A stretch of 64,000 nt of DNA. It comes from a virus. Location of the stretch: positions 1 to 64,000 of IMG/VR virus record IMGVR_UViG_3300032213_002091; one strand, written 5' to 3'. Shown in pieces: positions 49,175 to 58,284 of this stretch. Position 1 is the first letter of the stretch, and each line of letters starts with the position of its first letter. The notes under the pieces are model-generated. The model made no database searches. It saw only the letters and a program-made list of their open reading frames with translations, and was not told the origin of the DNA. Both the position numbers and the translations under genes were made by a program.

Positions 49175-51418
49175 ATGGCCAATTCGATCCCAATTCAATT
49201 ACTACGTTCAAAAGCTTTCCGACAGAGGCCAGACGCTGCCTTTCTGCTGGAAGGTCAGCCCGCCGTCAACATCAACGAGTTTGAGCCGGGGCTGTTCTTC
49301 TCGGATTCTGCGAACAACCTGTTCAAAGTAGGTCCCACTTCAGTCGGCCCGGAAGCTCCGAACTCGGGTATTTCCGGCTCTGGGGCGCAATTTCTTCTGG
49401 TGGGAGCTGTTACAGCAGTTTCCGTTGAGGACGGAGGAACAACTTACGCCGTTAACGATGTTCTTACCGTTATTGGGGGATCGGGTACTGCCGCTACGCT
49501 TGAGGTTACAGGGGTTTCCGCAGGTGAAATCACTTCCGTCACCCTTCTGAACGCAGGCAACTACTCAGTCTTCCCGGTTTCTCCTGTAATTGTCTCCGGG
49601 GGCTCAGGCTCTGGGGCAACATTCAATTTGACTGGAGGAGTTACCTCCGCCGCTGTAAGTTTTGGTGGAACGAACTACTTCGTAGGAAATATTCTGACCC
49701 TTTCGGGTGGCACTGGCATTCCTGCGGTTCTTCAAGTTCAGACTGTGTCTGGAACTTCGGTTACCTCGGTCAGTCTGGTGACGCCGGGAAGTTACACCGT
49801 GTTCCCGGTTCCGCCTGCCGGTGTTATCGAAAGCAGCGGCACGGGTGGAAATTCGGTTGGGGAGCAGTGGCTAGACACCTACAACCCGAATGCCCCAGGA
49901 TTGAAAGTATTTGATGGTGTTCGGTGGAGAGGAATCACACCGATCTCAAATACCCTGTGGGTTGACGTGAACGGGAATGACGGGAATGACGGAACGAGTC
50001 CGCAAACAGCGAAGAGAACAATCAAGAGCGCCTTGGCACTGGCTGAAGTTGGCACTCAAATTCGGGTTTCTACTGGTAACTTCGAAGAGCAGAACCCCCT
50101 GGTGTTCCCTTACACGGACGTCTCGATTGTTGGAGCAGACCTGCGCGCCACGACCATCACCCTTCTGAATCCGAACAACGATCTGTTCCACGTTCTTAAC
50201 GGTTGCTATGTTCAGAACTTTTCCTTCTTAGGGGAAGTGAACAAGATCCCAAACCCCCTGAACCCGTTGGAACAAATCCAGGGGTACGGGATTATGTCCT
50301 TCAAGCCCGGTGCGCCTGATATCAACACACCTGGCTCGCCGTTGTATATCACACAGAGCCCTTACGTTCAGAACTGCACAAACTTCGTTACCAACAGCAT
50401 TGGCCTGAACGTTGACGGTAGCAAAGCGGGCGGCCTGCGAAGCATGGTGCTCGACAGCTTCACTCAATACAACCCTGACGGTTTGGGCGTCAAAGTTTAC
50501 AACAAAGGTTACTGCCAAGTCGTGAGTATGTTCACGATCTGCGCGGATAAGTCCGTGTTGGCAGAAACCGGTGGAACAGTTAGCGTTACCAACAGTAACT
50601 CTGACTTTGGAAACTACGCGATGTACGCAGATGGTACGGGACCACTGGAGCAATCCGGTGAGCTGGCGAGTGCCGCGACAGTTAACAACAGCGTGTTTAG
50701 CCTAGAAAACCTGACAACGAATCAGATTCCTTACGTGGGGCAGGTGATTACGGTTGGTGAGCTTTACTATAATGTGTCTGGTTTCGAGATTACGAATCCG
50801 GGCAGTGGTTTTACAAGCACCCCGACTGTCACTGTGTCGATTGGAACGGGTCCGAATGCAATTCGGGCCCAAGGTATCGCGGTAATTAAGAACAACCAAC
50901 TGATTGATATCGAGGTTGCTTCTTCTGGTCAGAACTACACAGCTTCAGACACGATTGTCGTCACGATTACCGGGGGAGGCGGTGTCGGAGCAACTGCAAC
51001 GGCAGTGAAAAATCCTGTGTATTACACCGTTGCCGGAGTCACAGAACCTTACGACAGCATTACGGATACGGTTTCGATCGCGATTCAAGAAAACCTCCCA
51101 TACACACCTTCAGTTGGCGACACCGTAAACTTCTGGCGTGTTAGCCGGATCATTGCGAACTCTCACTGTATGGAATACGTGGGTAGCGGAACCGACATCA
51201 ACACTGCTATTCCCTTTACAGGTGGAACTGCCATCCAAGCTAACGAAGTCATTCAAATCAACGGTGGTCGCGTTGCCATTACTAGCACGGACCAACTTGG
51301 TGACTTCCGCGTTGGCGAAGACCTGGTAATTAACCAAAACACTGGAACAATCTCTGGCCAAGCGTTTAGAAAGTCGATCCTGGCCATCGTGATTCCTTAC
51401 ATCCTCGCCCTCTCCTGA
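49175..51418 (+). CDS. Tail fibre protein with beta-helix region, 747 aa
   Basis: The N-terminus (FEPGLFFSDSANNLFKVGPTS) is paralogous to that of the protein at 44870. Residues about 70-215 hold two copies of a Gly-rich module (YAVNDVLTVIGGSG; YFVGNILTLSGGTG), each followed by a YSVFPV/YTVFPV end. Residues about 262-350 (VDVNGNDGNDGTSPQTAKRT, then VSIVGADLRATTITLL) look like the start of a pectate-lyase-type beta-helix. The C-terminus repeats the Gly-rich modules. Receptor-binding or adhesin role inferred. Confidence 0.72.
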   Translation: MANSIPIQLLRSKAFRQRPDAAFLLEGQPAVNINEFEPGLFFSDSANNLFKVGPTSVGPEAPNSGISGSGAQFLLVGAVTAVSVEDGGTTYAVNDVLTVIGGSGTAATLEVTGVSAGEITSVTLLNAGNYSVFPVSPVIVSGGSGSGATFNLTGGVTSAAVSFGGTNYFVGNILTLSGGTGIPAVLQVQTVSGTSVTSVSLVTPGSYTVFPVPPAGVIESSGTGGNSVGEQWLDTYNPNAPGLKVFDGVRWRGITPISNTLWVDVNGNDGNDGTSPQTAKRTIKSALALAEVGTQIRVSTGNFEEQNPLVFPYTDVSIVGADLRATTITLLNPNNDLFHVLNGCYVQNFSFLGEVNKIPNPLNPLEQIQGYGIMSFKPGAPDINTPGSPLYITQSPYVQNCTNFVTNSIGLNVDGSKAGGLRSMVLDSFTQYNPDGLGVKVYNKGYCQVVSMFTICADKSVLAETGGTVSVTNSNSDFGNYAMYADGTGPLEQSGELASAATVNNSVFSLENLTTNQIPYVGQVITVGELYYNVSGFEITNPGSGFTSTPTVTVSIGTGPNAIRAQGIAVIKNNQLIDIEVASSGQNYTASDTIVVTITGGGGVGATATAVKNPVYYTVAGVTEPYDSITDTVSIAIQENLPYTPSVGDTVNFWRVSRIIANSHCMEYVGSGTDINTAIPFTGGTAIQANEVIQINGGRVAITSTDQLGDFRVGEDLVINQNTGTISGQAFRKSILAIVIPYILALS

Positions 51419-51422
51419 TAAC

Positions 51423-51758
51423 ATGGCACTTCCATTAACAGTCTTTAAGACGATTCCCGTCGACGTTCCTACTTCGGCCACGAACGTTTACACCGCGCCC
51501 ACTGGTTACAACGCGATTGTTCTGACAGCGCAAGCGGTTAACACAGATGCCGCCGCTCAAAACTTCTCGATGAGGCTTGTTCGGAACTCAACTGTGCATC
51601 CTATAGTCTTCAACTATGCGATTCCTTCTCAGGAAGTTTTGATTGCGTCGGGCGGAACCGCTGGCAAACTTGTTCTTCAGACCGGGGACACTCTCTCGAT
51701 CGTCGGAACAACCACAAACATCAAATTTACTTTAAGTGTCCTTGAAACGCTGATCTAA
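51423..51758 (+). CDS. Small beta-rich tail/fibre protein, 111 aa
   Basis: A beta-sandwich-like protein of a kind common beside phage fibre genes (VYTAPTGYNAIVLTAQAVNTD, then TGDTLSIVGTT). No known activity. Four nt after the preceding fibre gene and 3 nt before the collagen-like fibre gene, so all three are probably one unit. Confidence 0.6.
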   Translation: MALPLTVFKTIPVDVPTSATNVYTAPTGYNAIVLTAQAVNTDAAAQNFSMRLVRNSTVHPIVFNYAIPSQEVLIASGGTAGKLVLQTGDTLSIVGTTTNIKFTLSVLETLI

Positions 51759-51761
51759 GCC

Positions 51762-53483
51762 ATGGCAGGATTTTTCGATGGAAGGGTAATTCCCGTTCCC
51801 CCAACTTTAGCGAACGCTACTCGTTACGAAATTCTTGGTTTGGCCGACACAGAGCCCAACCTTGGAGTTCCGCCAGTTGATGGCTACGGGTTAGTTAGTA
51901 CGGCGGCGGGTGTGCGAAGCTGGCAACTTGTTCCCCCGGCAGGACCGCCAGGCCCTCCGGGAGCACCGGGGCCAACAGGAGGCACAGGAGCTTCCGGGCC
52001 GCCTGGTCCCTCCGGTCCATCGGGAACGCCTGGCACTCCTGGCACACCTGGCCCAGTTGGACCTCCAGGGTCCGGCGGGGGATCAGGCGCACTTAACGCA
52101 AAATATATTGACAGTATCTCGTTTAACGGAACTCAAACCACTTTCACTCTGACATCTGCTGGAGTAAATCTTCCTATCACAGTTCTGCAGCAAGATTTAG
52201 TTCTGTTTATTGGTGGTGCAATTCAACTTGCAGGGACGGCTTTCACATGGAACGCTGGTCTGAGCCAGGTTACGTTCACGAGTGCGCCACCTGCAGGAGA
52301 TTACTTTGTAGGTTGGGTTGCGAGTCAAGTTGCCACCGGACCAACCGGACCTACAGGGCCAACTGGCGCGGGTGGACTTGAGCGTCTTGATAACATTAGC
52401 GGCGGTTTCAACGGCTCAACAGTTACTTTCACTCTGACGTACCTGGGCGGAACAACGCTGCCTTCGAACGTAACCGCAGACGATTTAGTTTTGTTTATCG
52501 GCGGCGCTGTTCAATCCACGGCAGCATTTTCGTGGAACCCCGCGCTGAGCCAAGTAACCTTCTCGACTGCCCCGCTAGCGGGAGATTATTTCGTCGGATT
52601 TGTTGGAAACACCGTTGCTATCGCGGGCGTTCCCACCGGTCTGATTTCCATGTGGTCTGGTTCAGTTGCGGCCATCCCAGGCGGTTGGCAACTGTGCGAC
52701 GGAACAAACGGAACACCGGACTTGCGGGACAGATTCATTGTCGGTGCAGGAAGCAGTTACGCCCCTGGTAACACTGGCGGTCAGAATGCGGTCACTTTAG
52801 GCATTGGCGAAATGCCTAACCACGGCCACGGATTTTCCGATCCTGGTCACTCTCACCAGTCGACCAGGAATGACTTTGCCGCAAATACCGGGGGGTATGG
52901 TTCCGGTTCTGGCGGAGGTGGACTGGGTCCAAATACAGTCTTTACAAACAACGTAGGTACTGGAATAACATTCGTTGCGGAGGGTGGGAGTGGAGCTCAC
53001 GAAAACAGACCTCCTTACTACGCCCTTGCGTACATTATGTGCATAAGCGGCAGCAGCAGCGGTGGAGGTTCAGTTACCGGAACCGTTATTTGGTCGTCAG
53101 CCTCTACAGCGCCTATTGGCTACGTTGCGTGTAACGGAGCGGCTGTCTCACGAACCACCTATAGTAATTTGTTCGCTGTTATCGGAACCACTTACGGCAG
53201 TGGGGACGGAAGCACAACATTCAATCTTCCGGACTTGAGAGGCGAATTCATTCGAGGTTGGGACGCCGGTCGTGGAGTTGACTCAGGCCGAGTTTTTGGT
53301 AGTTCTCAGCTGGATGACTTTGCGAGTCACGATCACCCGCTCTTCAACCAAATATCTGGACCGGGAACTTCTGTCATTAGCGGACCCTCCGGTAGTAATA
53401 CAATTAACACGGTAACCGGCAGTACCGGTGGAACTGAGACTCGTCCTCGCAACGTTGCACTTCTCCCCTGCATCAAGTTCTGA
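51762..53483 (+). CDS. Collagen-like tail fibre with two tail-collar domains, 573 aa
   Basis: Residues about 58-107 are Gly-X-Y repeats with many Pro. Two similar beta modules follow (each ending in SQVTF...[10 protein letters not shown]-type sequence) separated by a short [10 protein letters not shown] linker. Two tail-collar domains follow: [19 protein letters not shown]...[10 protein letters not shown] with HGH/HSH metal-ligand histidines, and [19 protein letters not shown]...[13 protein letters not shown] with a HDH. Short-tail-fibre-like receptor binding is likely. The next gene is a fibre assembly chaperone. Confidence 0.85.
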   Translation: MAGFFDGRVIPVPPTLANATRYEILGLADTEPNLGVPPVDGYGLVSTAAGVRSWQLVPPAGPPGPPGAPGPTGGTGASGPPGPSGPSGTPGTPGTPGPVGPPGSGGGSGALNAKYIDSISFNGTQTTFTLTSAGVNLPITVLQQDLVLFIGGAIQLAGTAFTWNAGLSQVTFTSAPPAGDYFVGWVASQVATGPTGPTGPTGAGGLERLDNISGGFNGSTVTFTLTYLGGTTLPSNVTADDLVLFIGGAVQSTAAFSWNPALSQVTFSTAPLAGDYFVGFVGNTVAIAGVPTGLISMWSGSVAAIPGGWQLCDGTNGTPDLRDRFIVGAGSSYAPGNTGGQNAVTLGIGEMPNHGHGFSDPGHSHQSTRNDFAANTGGYGSGSGGGGLGPNTVFTNNVGTGITFVAEGGSGAHENRPPYYALAYIMCISGSSSGGGSVTGTVIWSSASTAPIGYVACNGAAVSRTTYSNLFAVIGTTYGSGDGSTTFNLPDLRGEFIRGWDAGRGVDSGRVFGSSQLDDFASHDHPLFNQISGPGTSVISGPSGSNTINTVTGSTGGTETRPRNVALLPCIKF

Positions 53484-53491
53484 TAATAACC

Positions 53492-53935
53492 ATGAAAATC
53501 TATCACTATCACCCAGTCTACAAATACTTCTTGGAGGAGGGAATCGCAGATTCCTCCCCTCTGGACCCTCCAGGCGTATGGCTGATTCCCGCTCACGCAA
53601 CTGAAGAAGAACCGCCCAGCTTTTCTTCGGGCCGCATTCCCGTTTTTCAGGAGGATTCTTGGAAAGTTGTGAAAGACAAAAGGGGGGTTTATTACCGCAC
53701 CTCGGATCCAACGCAACGTCTCGAAAACTTTGATCCGTCCGAAGCTCCGAGGGGCTACACTAAAAAAGTTCCACCCGAAGTTCCACCCGGAAAAGAATTA
53801 ACTTGGGATGACGGGTGGGTTCTCGTTGACGCGGAGATCAAACCTCTCGTCGAAACCACTTTGAGCCCACACGAGAAGCTGGAAAAACTGGGCCTTACTC
53901 CCGACGACCTCAAGGCAATCCTCGGCCTTTCCTGA
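53492..53935 (+). CDS. Tail fibre assembly chaperone (Caudo_TAP-like)
   Basis: 147 residues with the family N-terminus: KIYHYHPVYKYFLEEGIADSS, then WLIPAHATEEEPP, a W-V-KDKRGVYY segment and a helical end (SPHEKLEKLGLTPDDLKAIL). Related proteins (Mu gpU, P2 gpG, T4 gp38-like) help fold or attach fibre tips. The position directly after the collar-domain fibre gene fits. Confidence 0.8.
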   Translation: MKIYHYHPVYKYFLEEGIADSSPLDPPGVWLIPAHATEEEPPSFSSGRIPVFQEDSWKVVKDKRGVYYRTSDPTQRLENFDPSEAPRGYTKKVPPEVPPGKELTWDDGWVLVDAEIKPLVETTLSPHEKLEKLGLTPDDLKAILGLS

Positions 53936-53961
53936 CCTAACATACGATCAAAACACCCCTA

Positions 53962-54564
53962 ATGAAAAACCCACTTATTCAGGTTGTTCCAACCCTGAGC
54001 AAAGAAGAGTTGCGCGTTGTCAATCAATTTTGCGACCGCAAAGAGAATTTACGCTTAAAGAACACTGTTTTCTCAGGTGAAAGTTTTCGAGTGGACACTT
54101 CTCTTCGCTCGAGTGAAGGATTCACTCTGGTGGAAGAAACTGCGATCACCGACTTAGTCGGGAAAGCTATAAATACTGCTCTGCTTGAATACCGAGACCG
54201 CCTCGGGGGAATCCACCCTTCGCTCGTCAGCTATACTCTCGCCCCTGGCGCTGCAGGAACTCGATCTCACCGCGAAGGCATTCAAATTCTTGAGTACGGG
54301 CCTGGTCAGGAATACAAATTCCATTACGATCAGAATTGGGACCGGGCGCAGAACACTTTTTATCGAACGATTTCTGTTGTTCTTTACCTCACCTCTGACT
54401 TTGAAGGTGGCGGAACCGAATTCATCGACGAAGTCTATAAACCGAAACCGGGCCACGCACTGATCTTCCCTTCGAGTTGGTGTTTTCCTCACCGAGGCCA
54501 AGTTGTAACATCCGGACTCAAAAGAGTCGCTGTTACATGGTACTACGTCTACCCGGCTTCGTAA
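53962..54564 (+). CDS. 2OG-Fe(II) oxygenase, prolyl-4-hydroxylase-like
   Basis: 200 residues. The double-stranded beta-helix core has iron ligands H121 and D123 (FHYDQ) and H177 (CFPHRGQ), with K187/R188 in GLKRVAVTWYY placed to bind 2-oxoglutarate. This is the P4H-type pattern H-x-D...H...K. Such enzymes hydroxylate prolines in X-P-G repeats. It is encoded between genes for collagen-like fibres (51762, 58285, 59071) whose Y-position prolines would be natural substrates; that link is an inference from context. 2OG oxygenases of unknown substrate are common in cyanophages. Confidence 0.85.
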   Translation: MKNPLIQVVPTLSKEELRVVNQFCDRKENLRLKNTVFSGESFRVDTSLRSSEGFTLVEETAITDLVGKAINTALLEYRDRLGGIHPSLVSYTLAPGAAGTRSHREGIQILEYGPGQEYKFHYDQNWDRAQNTFYRTISVVLYLTSDFEGGGTEFIDEVYKPKPGHALIFPSSWCFPHRGQVVTSGLKRVAVTWYYVYPAS

Positions 54565-54567
54565 ATG

Positions 54568-54575
54568 GGGTAAAA
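54568..54575 (+). promoter_or_regulatory. GGGTAAAA element (putative phage promoter)
   Basis: Exact copy 3 nt after the upstream stop; 68 nt before the ATG at 54644. Confidence 0.58.
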
Positions 54576-54594
54576 TTGCCTCAGTTGAACTGGA

Positions 54595-54616
54595 GAAGTT
54601 GGCTCGCCTCAACTTC
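54595..54616 (+). promoter_or_regulatory. Leader hairpin before fibre gene
   Basis: GAAGTTG (54595-54601) pairs with CAACTTC (54610-54616), extendable by one G-U pair. It lies between the promoter element and the start codon. Confidence 0.4.
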
Positions 54617-54643
54617 ACGGGCTGTTATCGCTAAAGAATCACA

Positions 54644-55759
54644 ATGGCAATTAGTAAAGTTGAACTCTTAGATGACACCGGCGTAGTAGCTGGAAGTTAC
54701 ACTACCTCCAACATCACAATCAGTTCGGACGGTAGAATCACCAGCGCCACGAACGGTTCCCCAGCCGCCACAGGTGTCACTCCCGGAACGTACACGAATC
54801 CGTCATTTACGGTTGGCGCAGATGGTAGGCTCACAGCTGCTTCAACCTTGGGGTCGATCGATCTTCCTGGCGTAAGTGCCGGGGATGGGGACATTTTGAG
54901 TGCTGGCGGCTTCGACGGCATGGTGGGATTGTACAACACTAACACCTCAGCAGCAAACAGAAATATCAACTTCAACCTGAATAACAACTCAGGTGCTAAT
55001 TCCTCTTATCTTGTCGTCGGGCGAGACGCGGGTACAGGATCTTTTCTTACGGATGTCTTGACGAATTTCCGGGCCGCCCAAGGAGCTTTCACTATAACAA
55101 ACGGAGACGGTTTTACAATTTGGGGGGATAAAGGCGATGTCTTGGTTAACGGCGGTATAGACGGAACGTGGGGCATGTTCCTTCAGTCCAATGCCGCTGA
55201 CCGAAATATGGGGTTTTATACTTATAACGATTTTGGCAATATTTTTCCTATTTTGACTTTAGGCCGGGACCCAAACACCGGACGATATTACGCGGCAGTT
55301 AATAGTGCAGCGCCGTCCGGAGGTTCTGATTTGTTCGTCAACGCTGGCAACCTCAACGTAAACGGCGTAAAGAATTTCCGAATCAATCACCCCTTGGACG
55401 AGAATAAGTACCTCGTTCACACATCGGTTGAGGCACCGCGAGCCGACCTGATTTACAGGGGGACGGTTCAGCTGGTGGCTGGAACTGCCGCAATCACGCT
55501 CGACGAGGAATACGGCTTGATTCCTGGCACTTGGGAGGAACTCTGCAGAAATCCGCAAGTTTGGGTCACAAGCGTCGATGGCTGGGAACTTTGCAAGGGT
55601 TCGGTCGTTGACGGAGTCTTAACCATTCAAGCGAAAGATCCCGCATGCGTTGAAACTGTCAGTTGGTTGGTAGTTGCCGAGCGCCAAGACGAAGTTATGT
55701 ACACCTACGGGCACGACGAAGACGGTCGCCCGCTTCTTGAGCCAGACAAAAGTATTTGA
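54644..55759 (+). CDS. Tail fibre protein, 371 aa (paralogue of the protein at 61252)
   Basis: The N-terminal module (KVELLDDTGVVAGSY, then GADGRLTAAST) is shared with the fibres at 59071 and 61252. The C-terminal about 140 residues (NFRINHPLDENKYLVHTSVE, then RADLIYRG and YGLIPGTWEELCRNPQVWVT) are shared only with 61252. The middle is variable and beta-rich. The conserved C-terminus may be a trimerisation or tip domain. Own promoter element and leader hairpin. Confidence 0.7.
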   Translation: MAISKVELLDDTGVVAGSYTTSNITISSDGRITSATNGSPAATGVTPGTYTNPSFTVGADGRLTAASTLGSIDLPGVSAGDGDILSAGGFDGMVGLYNTNTSAANRNINFNLNNNSGANSSYLVVGRDAGTGSFLTDVLTNFRAAQGAFTITNGDGFTIWGDKGDVLVNGGIDGTWGMFLQSNAADRNMGFYTYNDFGNIFPILTLGRDPNTGRYYAAVNSAAPSGGSDLFVNAGNLNVNGVKNFRINHPLDENKYLVHTSVEAPRADLIYRGTVQLVAGTAAITLDEEYGLIPGTWEELCRNPQVWVTSVDGWELCKGSVVDGVLTIQAKDPACVETVSWLVVAERQDEVMYTYGHDEDGRPLLEPDKSI

Positions 55760-55770
55760 TTGACCCGAGA

Positions 55771-55778
55771 GGGTAAAA
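55771..55778 (+). promoter_or_regulatory. GGGTAAAA element (putative phage promoter)
   Basis: Exact copy, 43 nt before the ATG at 55822. Followed by CCGTATATCAG. Confidence 0.6.
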
Positions 55779-55821
55779 CCGTATATCAGACCCACTCTTA
55801 GACCCTTGTTCTGTTCAGATT

Positions 55822-56853
55822 ATGGCCGTAACAAAACAAATTTACTCGCTGACAGTTGGCTTCAGCCAGACCGACGTCATTGATCAACTGGAGCAAGCCC
55901 TCATTGACGCGGGTTTGATGACGGGTTGGCACGACTCTTTTACGTCCGGAGCCCGCGCATACGGTGTGTTTGAGTGCGTTTACGATCCCACGAAAACGTT
56001 TGGAACCACCTACTACTTGTTCACTATTGAGCAACAGCGAATCGGTGTTTCAATCGGAACGGGTTGGGATACCGCTACGAACACCTTTACAGGGACACAG
56101 TACCTGGACTACTTTCTTCAGCCCCCGGATATTCAGGTTTATGGGAACTACGGTGCCACAGCCATCGGTCAGCCGGGTGTTGAAACGTACAGTAACACCA
56201 CTACCTTTAACATTTATCGCTACACATCCACGGTCAACAGCAATCAGAGTTGGTTCGTATTTCAGCAAGGTTTCAACATAAGTTACCCCTTCACCTTCCA
56301 CAACCCTGCGGAGACCCTTTACCCTTGGTTGGATCTGGATCTAGGCATGATTCCGGGCCTTTACGCAACTATCTGCGGTGTAAATTACAACGCAGGTGCC
56401 ACAAGTTTCTGCCTCCAGTCGAACATTCGTCGTGCCTACCCGTACGGGCAGGTCTTAACGGGCTACTCAAACTACTACGGCAATGATACTTTCAACGGTC
56501 TTAAGACTCCATCCTACACCTACTACGGCTGCGGTAAAACGAACAATGCTGCGACCTACAACTTTCCCCCAGGGGGCGCCAAAATCGTTATTCCGGTAGG
56601 GTCGCCCGACGCGAACCCCGCTTACTCTCAAAATTACGTTCCGATCTGCTCCGATCTACCTTGGACCCCGTTCTCTTCTTCTCCCTTGGCGACGGATTTC
56701 GGTGTCTACATGCATTACGCGAACAACACTCTGAACTTTGAAGATCGGTTCGTCGTTGACCCTGGCGTTGAAGAGTGGGAAATTCTGTACTGTGTGAATA
56801 ATCCTACGGTCACAACCGGTGCGAGTTCGACATTCCTGGCTCGCGTGGTCTGA
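55822..56853 (+). CDS. Unknown tail/fibre-region protein, 343 aa
   Basis: A helical N-terminus (QTDVIDQLEQALIDAGLM) leads into beta-rich, Tyr/Asn/Gly-rich sequence. It resembles uncharacterised structural proteins beside phage fibres. The next gene begins 2 nt after its stop. Probably a virion protein; no specific family. Confidence 0.6.
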   Translation: MAVTKQIYSLTVGFSQTDVIDQLEQALIDAGLMTGWHDSFTSGARAYGVFECVYDPTKTFGTTYYLFTIEQQRIGVSIGTGWDTATNTFTGTQYLDYFLQPPDIQVYGNYGATAIGQPGVETYSNTTTFNIYRYTSTVNSNQSWFVFQQGFNISYPFTFHNPAETLYPWLDLDLGMIPGLYATICGVNYNAGATSFCLQSNIRRAYPYGQVLTGYSNYYGNDTFNGLKTPSYTYYGCGKTNNAATYNFPPGGAKIVIPVGSPDANPAYSQNYVPICSDLPWTPFSSSPLATDFGVYMHYANNTLNFEDRFVVDPGVEEWEILYCVNNPTVTTGASSTFLARVV

Positions 56854-56855
56854 CG

Positions 56856-57089
56856 ATGGCCACCTTTCCGATTGGCGACGATTTTATTTACGATCTTGTC
56901 AACTCCACCTCTTTCACAGAGGTAACTGATGGTAGCCAGCCGGTTTTATCGCCAAAATTGTTAGTGATTAGTAACAACCGAATCAGCCTCGACTTATTTC
57001 CCTCGGAGGATTGCCCAACTCTGCCAAATCAGGGTCAAGTTTGGCCGCAAGGGTTATTCTTCGGGTCTTACGCTAACCGCGCAAACTAA
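56856..57089 (+). CDS. Short protein, 77 aa, truncated-looking paralogue of 57154 gene
   Basis: The first 28 residues (ATFPIGDDFIYDLVNSTSF then TEVTDGSQ) nearly match the start of the protein at 57154, and the C-terminal NQGQVWPQGLFF echoes its TTGQIWPLNNYF. It lacks the long central and LamG-like parts. It looks like a duplicated copy that lost its interior, or a minimal donor module for fibre exchange. Confidence 0.6.
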   Translation: MATFPIGDDFIYDLVNSTSFTEVTDGSQPVLSPKLLVISNNRISLDLFPSEDCPTLPNQGQVWPQGLFFGSYANRAN

Positions 57090-57153
57090 GCCCCCAGTCG
57101 TTCCGAGTTGATCTCGTTGATTACTCTAGTCTGTGTTAAATTGACGATGTAAG

Positions 57154-58242
57154 ATGGCAACTTTTCCGATTGGCGACGACTTTATCTTCAACCTTGTTAG
57201 CTCCACTTCGTTTACAGAGGTGAGTGATGGCAGCCAAGGGGAATTGTTGCCAAGGTATTGGTCTGCCCAAGGGTTACTTGATCTACTTCCGGGCTTCACG
57301 TCTTTCACGCCCATACTTAACCAGACGAGCCAAGTGTCCGTTCGCACTTGGCCCGCTCAAGGTTTACTCAACCTGCTGCCGGGGTTCACGTCTCTGACGC
57401 CCCTGGTTAATCAAACAAGTCAGGTGTCGGTTAAAACTTTCGTTGCGACGAACACACTAAACTTGAATCTGCCAAACGCACCCACTTGCAACTGGCCGAC
57501 CCTTCCAACTACGGGACAAATCTGGCCGTTAAACAATTACTTCTACGAGTACGTGCCAGCTCCCCCTGCACCCACGGACCCAATTCCAGCATTGTCCCCC
57601 GTTCTCTGGTATGACTTTGCCGATGAATCGACTGTTACCACTTCGGGAACTGCGATCACTTCGGTTACAGACAAGGGCAGCAATGGCTGGACATTATCAG
57701 TTGGCGGCACAAGCCCTCAGTATGTAACTGGCATTAATGGCAATAAGTGTTTAGATTGGGGCGTAAGTCCGTCTCATGCCAACTTCATGTACAACAGCAG
57801 CAGCACTTCTACAACAATCGGCGAAGTGTACGTTGTTGTTGATGCTAGTTTTGGTGGCACTGCAGGTAACTATGCCGGTCTTTTTACCTCATACAACAAC
57901 GCCTGGTACATGCTGGCATTCTCTTCATCTCTTGATGAGTCGGGCACAGGTTTCAATCAGCTATTTGTCAATGGTGGCACCAGCAACAGGTTCTCAGGGG
58001 GATTGTTTACCTCGCCTTCGATCGACAACCCTGCGATCATGCGTATCAACAACTCATCTGGCACCGCATTCAACACAACCGGTGGCTTTGAAATCGGCAA
58101 TGATCGCGGAAACTCCAGCCTCAATCGCGGCTGGCCTGGCTTGATTGGGGAGTACATTGTCTTTCCCTCCGTTCTAAGCCCCACCGACCGCGATTCTGTG
58201 CAGGCATGGCTTGCCTCCAAATGGGGCATCACGCTGGTTTGA
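57154..58242 (+). CDS. Fibre-region protein with LamG/concanavalin-like domain, 362 aa
   Basis: The N-terminal module duplicates that of the preceding gene. Residues about 36-95 are two 30-residue tandem units (SAQGLLDLLPGFTSF; PAQGLLNLLPGFTSL). Residues about 150-362 (PVLWYDFADESTVTTSG, then NGWTLS and a PSVLSPTDRDSVQAWLASKW end) look like a jelly-roll sugar-binding domain of the LamG type. Possible glycan receptor binding. No exact GGGTAAAA is upstream; a degenerate GTGTTAAA lies at 57133-57140. Confidence 0.65.
   Translation: MATFPIGDDFIFNLVSSTSFTEVSDGSQGELLPRYWSAQGLLDLLPGFTSFTPILNQTSQVSVRTWPAQGLLNLLPGFTSLTPLVNQTSQVSVKTFVATNTLNLNLPNAPTCNWPTLPTTGQIWPLNNYFYEYVPAPPAPTDPIPALSPVLWYDFADESTVTTSGTAITSVTDKGSNGWTLSVGGTSPQYVTGINGNKCLDWGVSPSHANFMYNSSSTSTTIGEVYVVVDASFGGTAGNYAGLFTSYNNAWYMLAFSSSLDESGTGFNQLFVNGGTSNRFSGGLFTSPSIDNPAIMRINNSSGTAFNTTGGFEIGNDRGNSSLNRGWPGLIGEYIVFPSVLSPTDRDSVQAWLASKWGITLV
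57259..57438 (+). repeat. Tandem 90-bp repeat (two units) in fibre gene
   Basis: Units 57259-57348 and 57349-57438 each encode 30 residues starting W-[SP]-AQGLL. They are clearly related but diverged at third positions, so older than the 25909 pair. Confidence 0.75.
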
Positions 58243-58248
58243 CCGCAG

Positions 58249-58256
58249 GGGTAAAA
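58249..58256 (+). promoter_or_regulatory. GGGTAAAA element (putative phage promoter)
   Basis: Exact copy, 28 nt before the ATG at 58285. Followed by CCTCCTATAAAG. Confidence 0.6.
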
Positions 58257-58284
58257 CCTCCTATAAAGGGTTTAAGTTTGTTGT

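Noticed and set aside
57133-57140. GTGTTAAA as a GGGTAAAA copy before the 57154 gene
   Set aside because: Two mismatches and only 13 nt from the ATG. It could be a decayed copy, since it is followed by TTGACG, but it is too weak to count.
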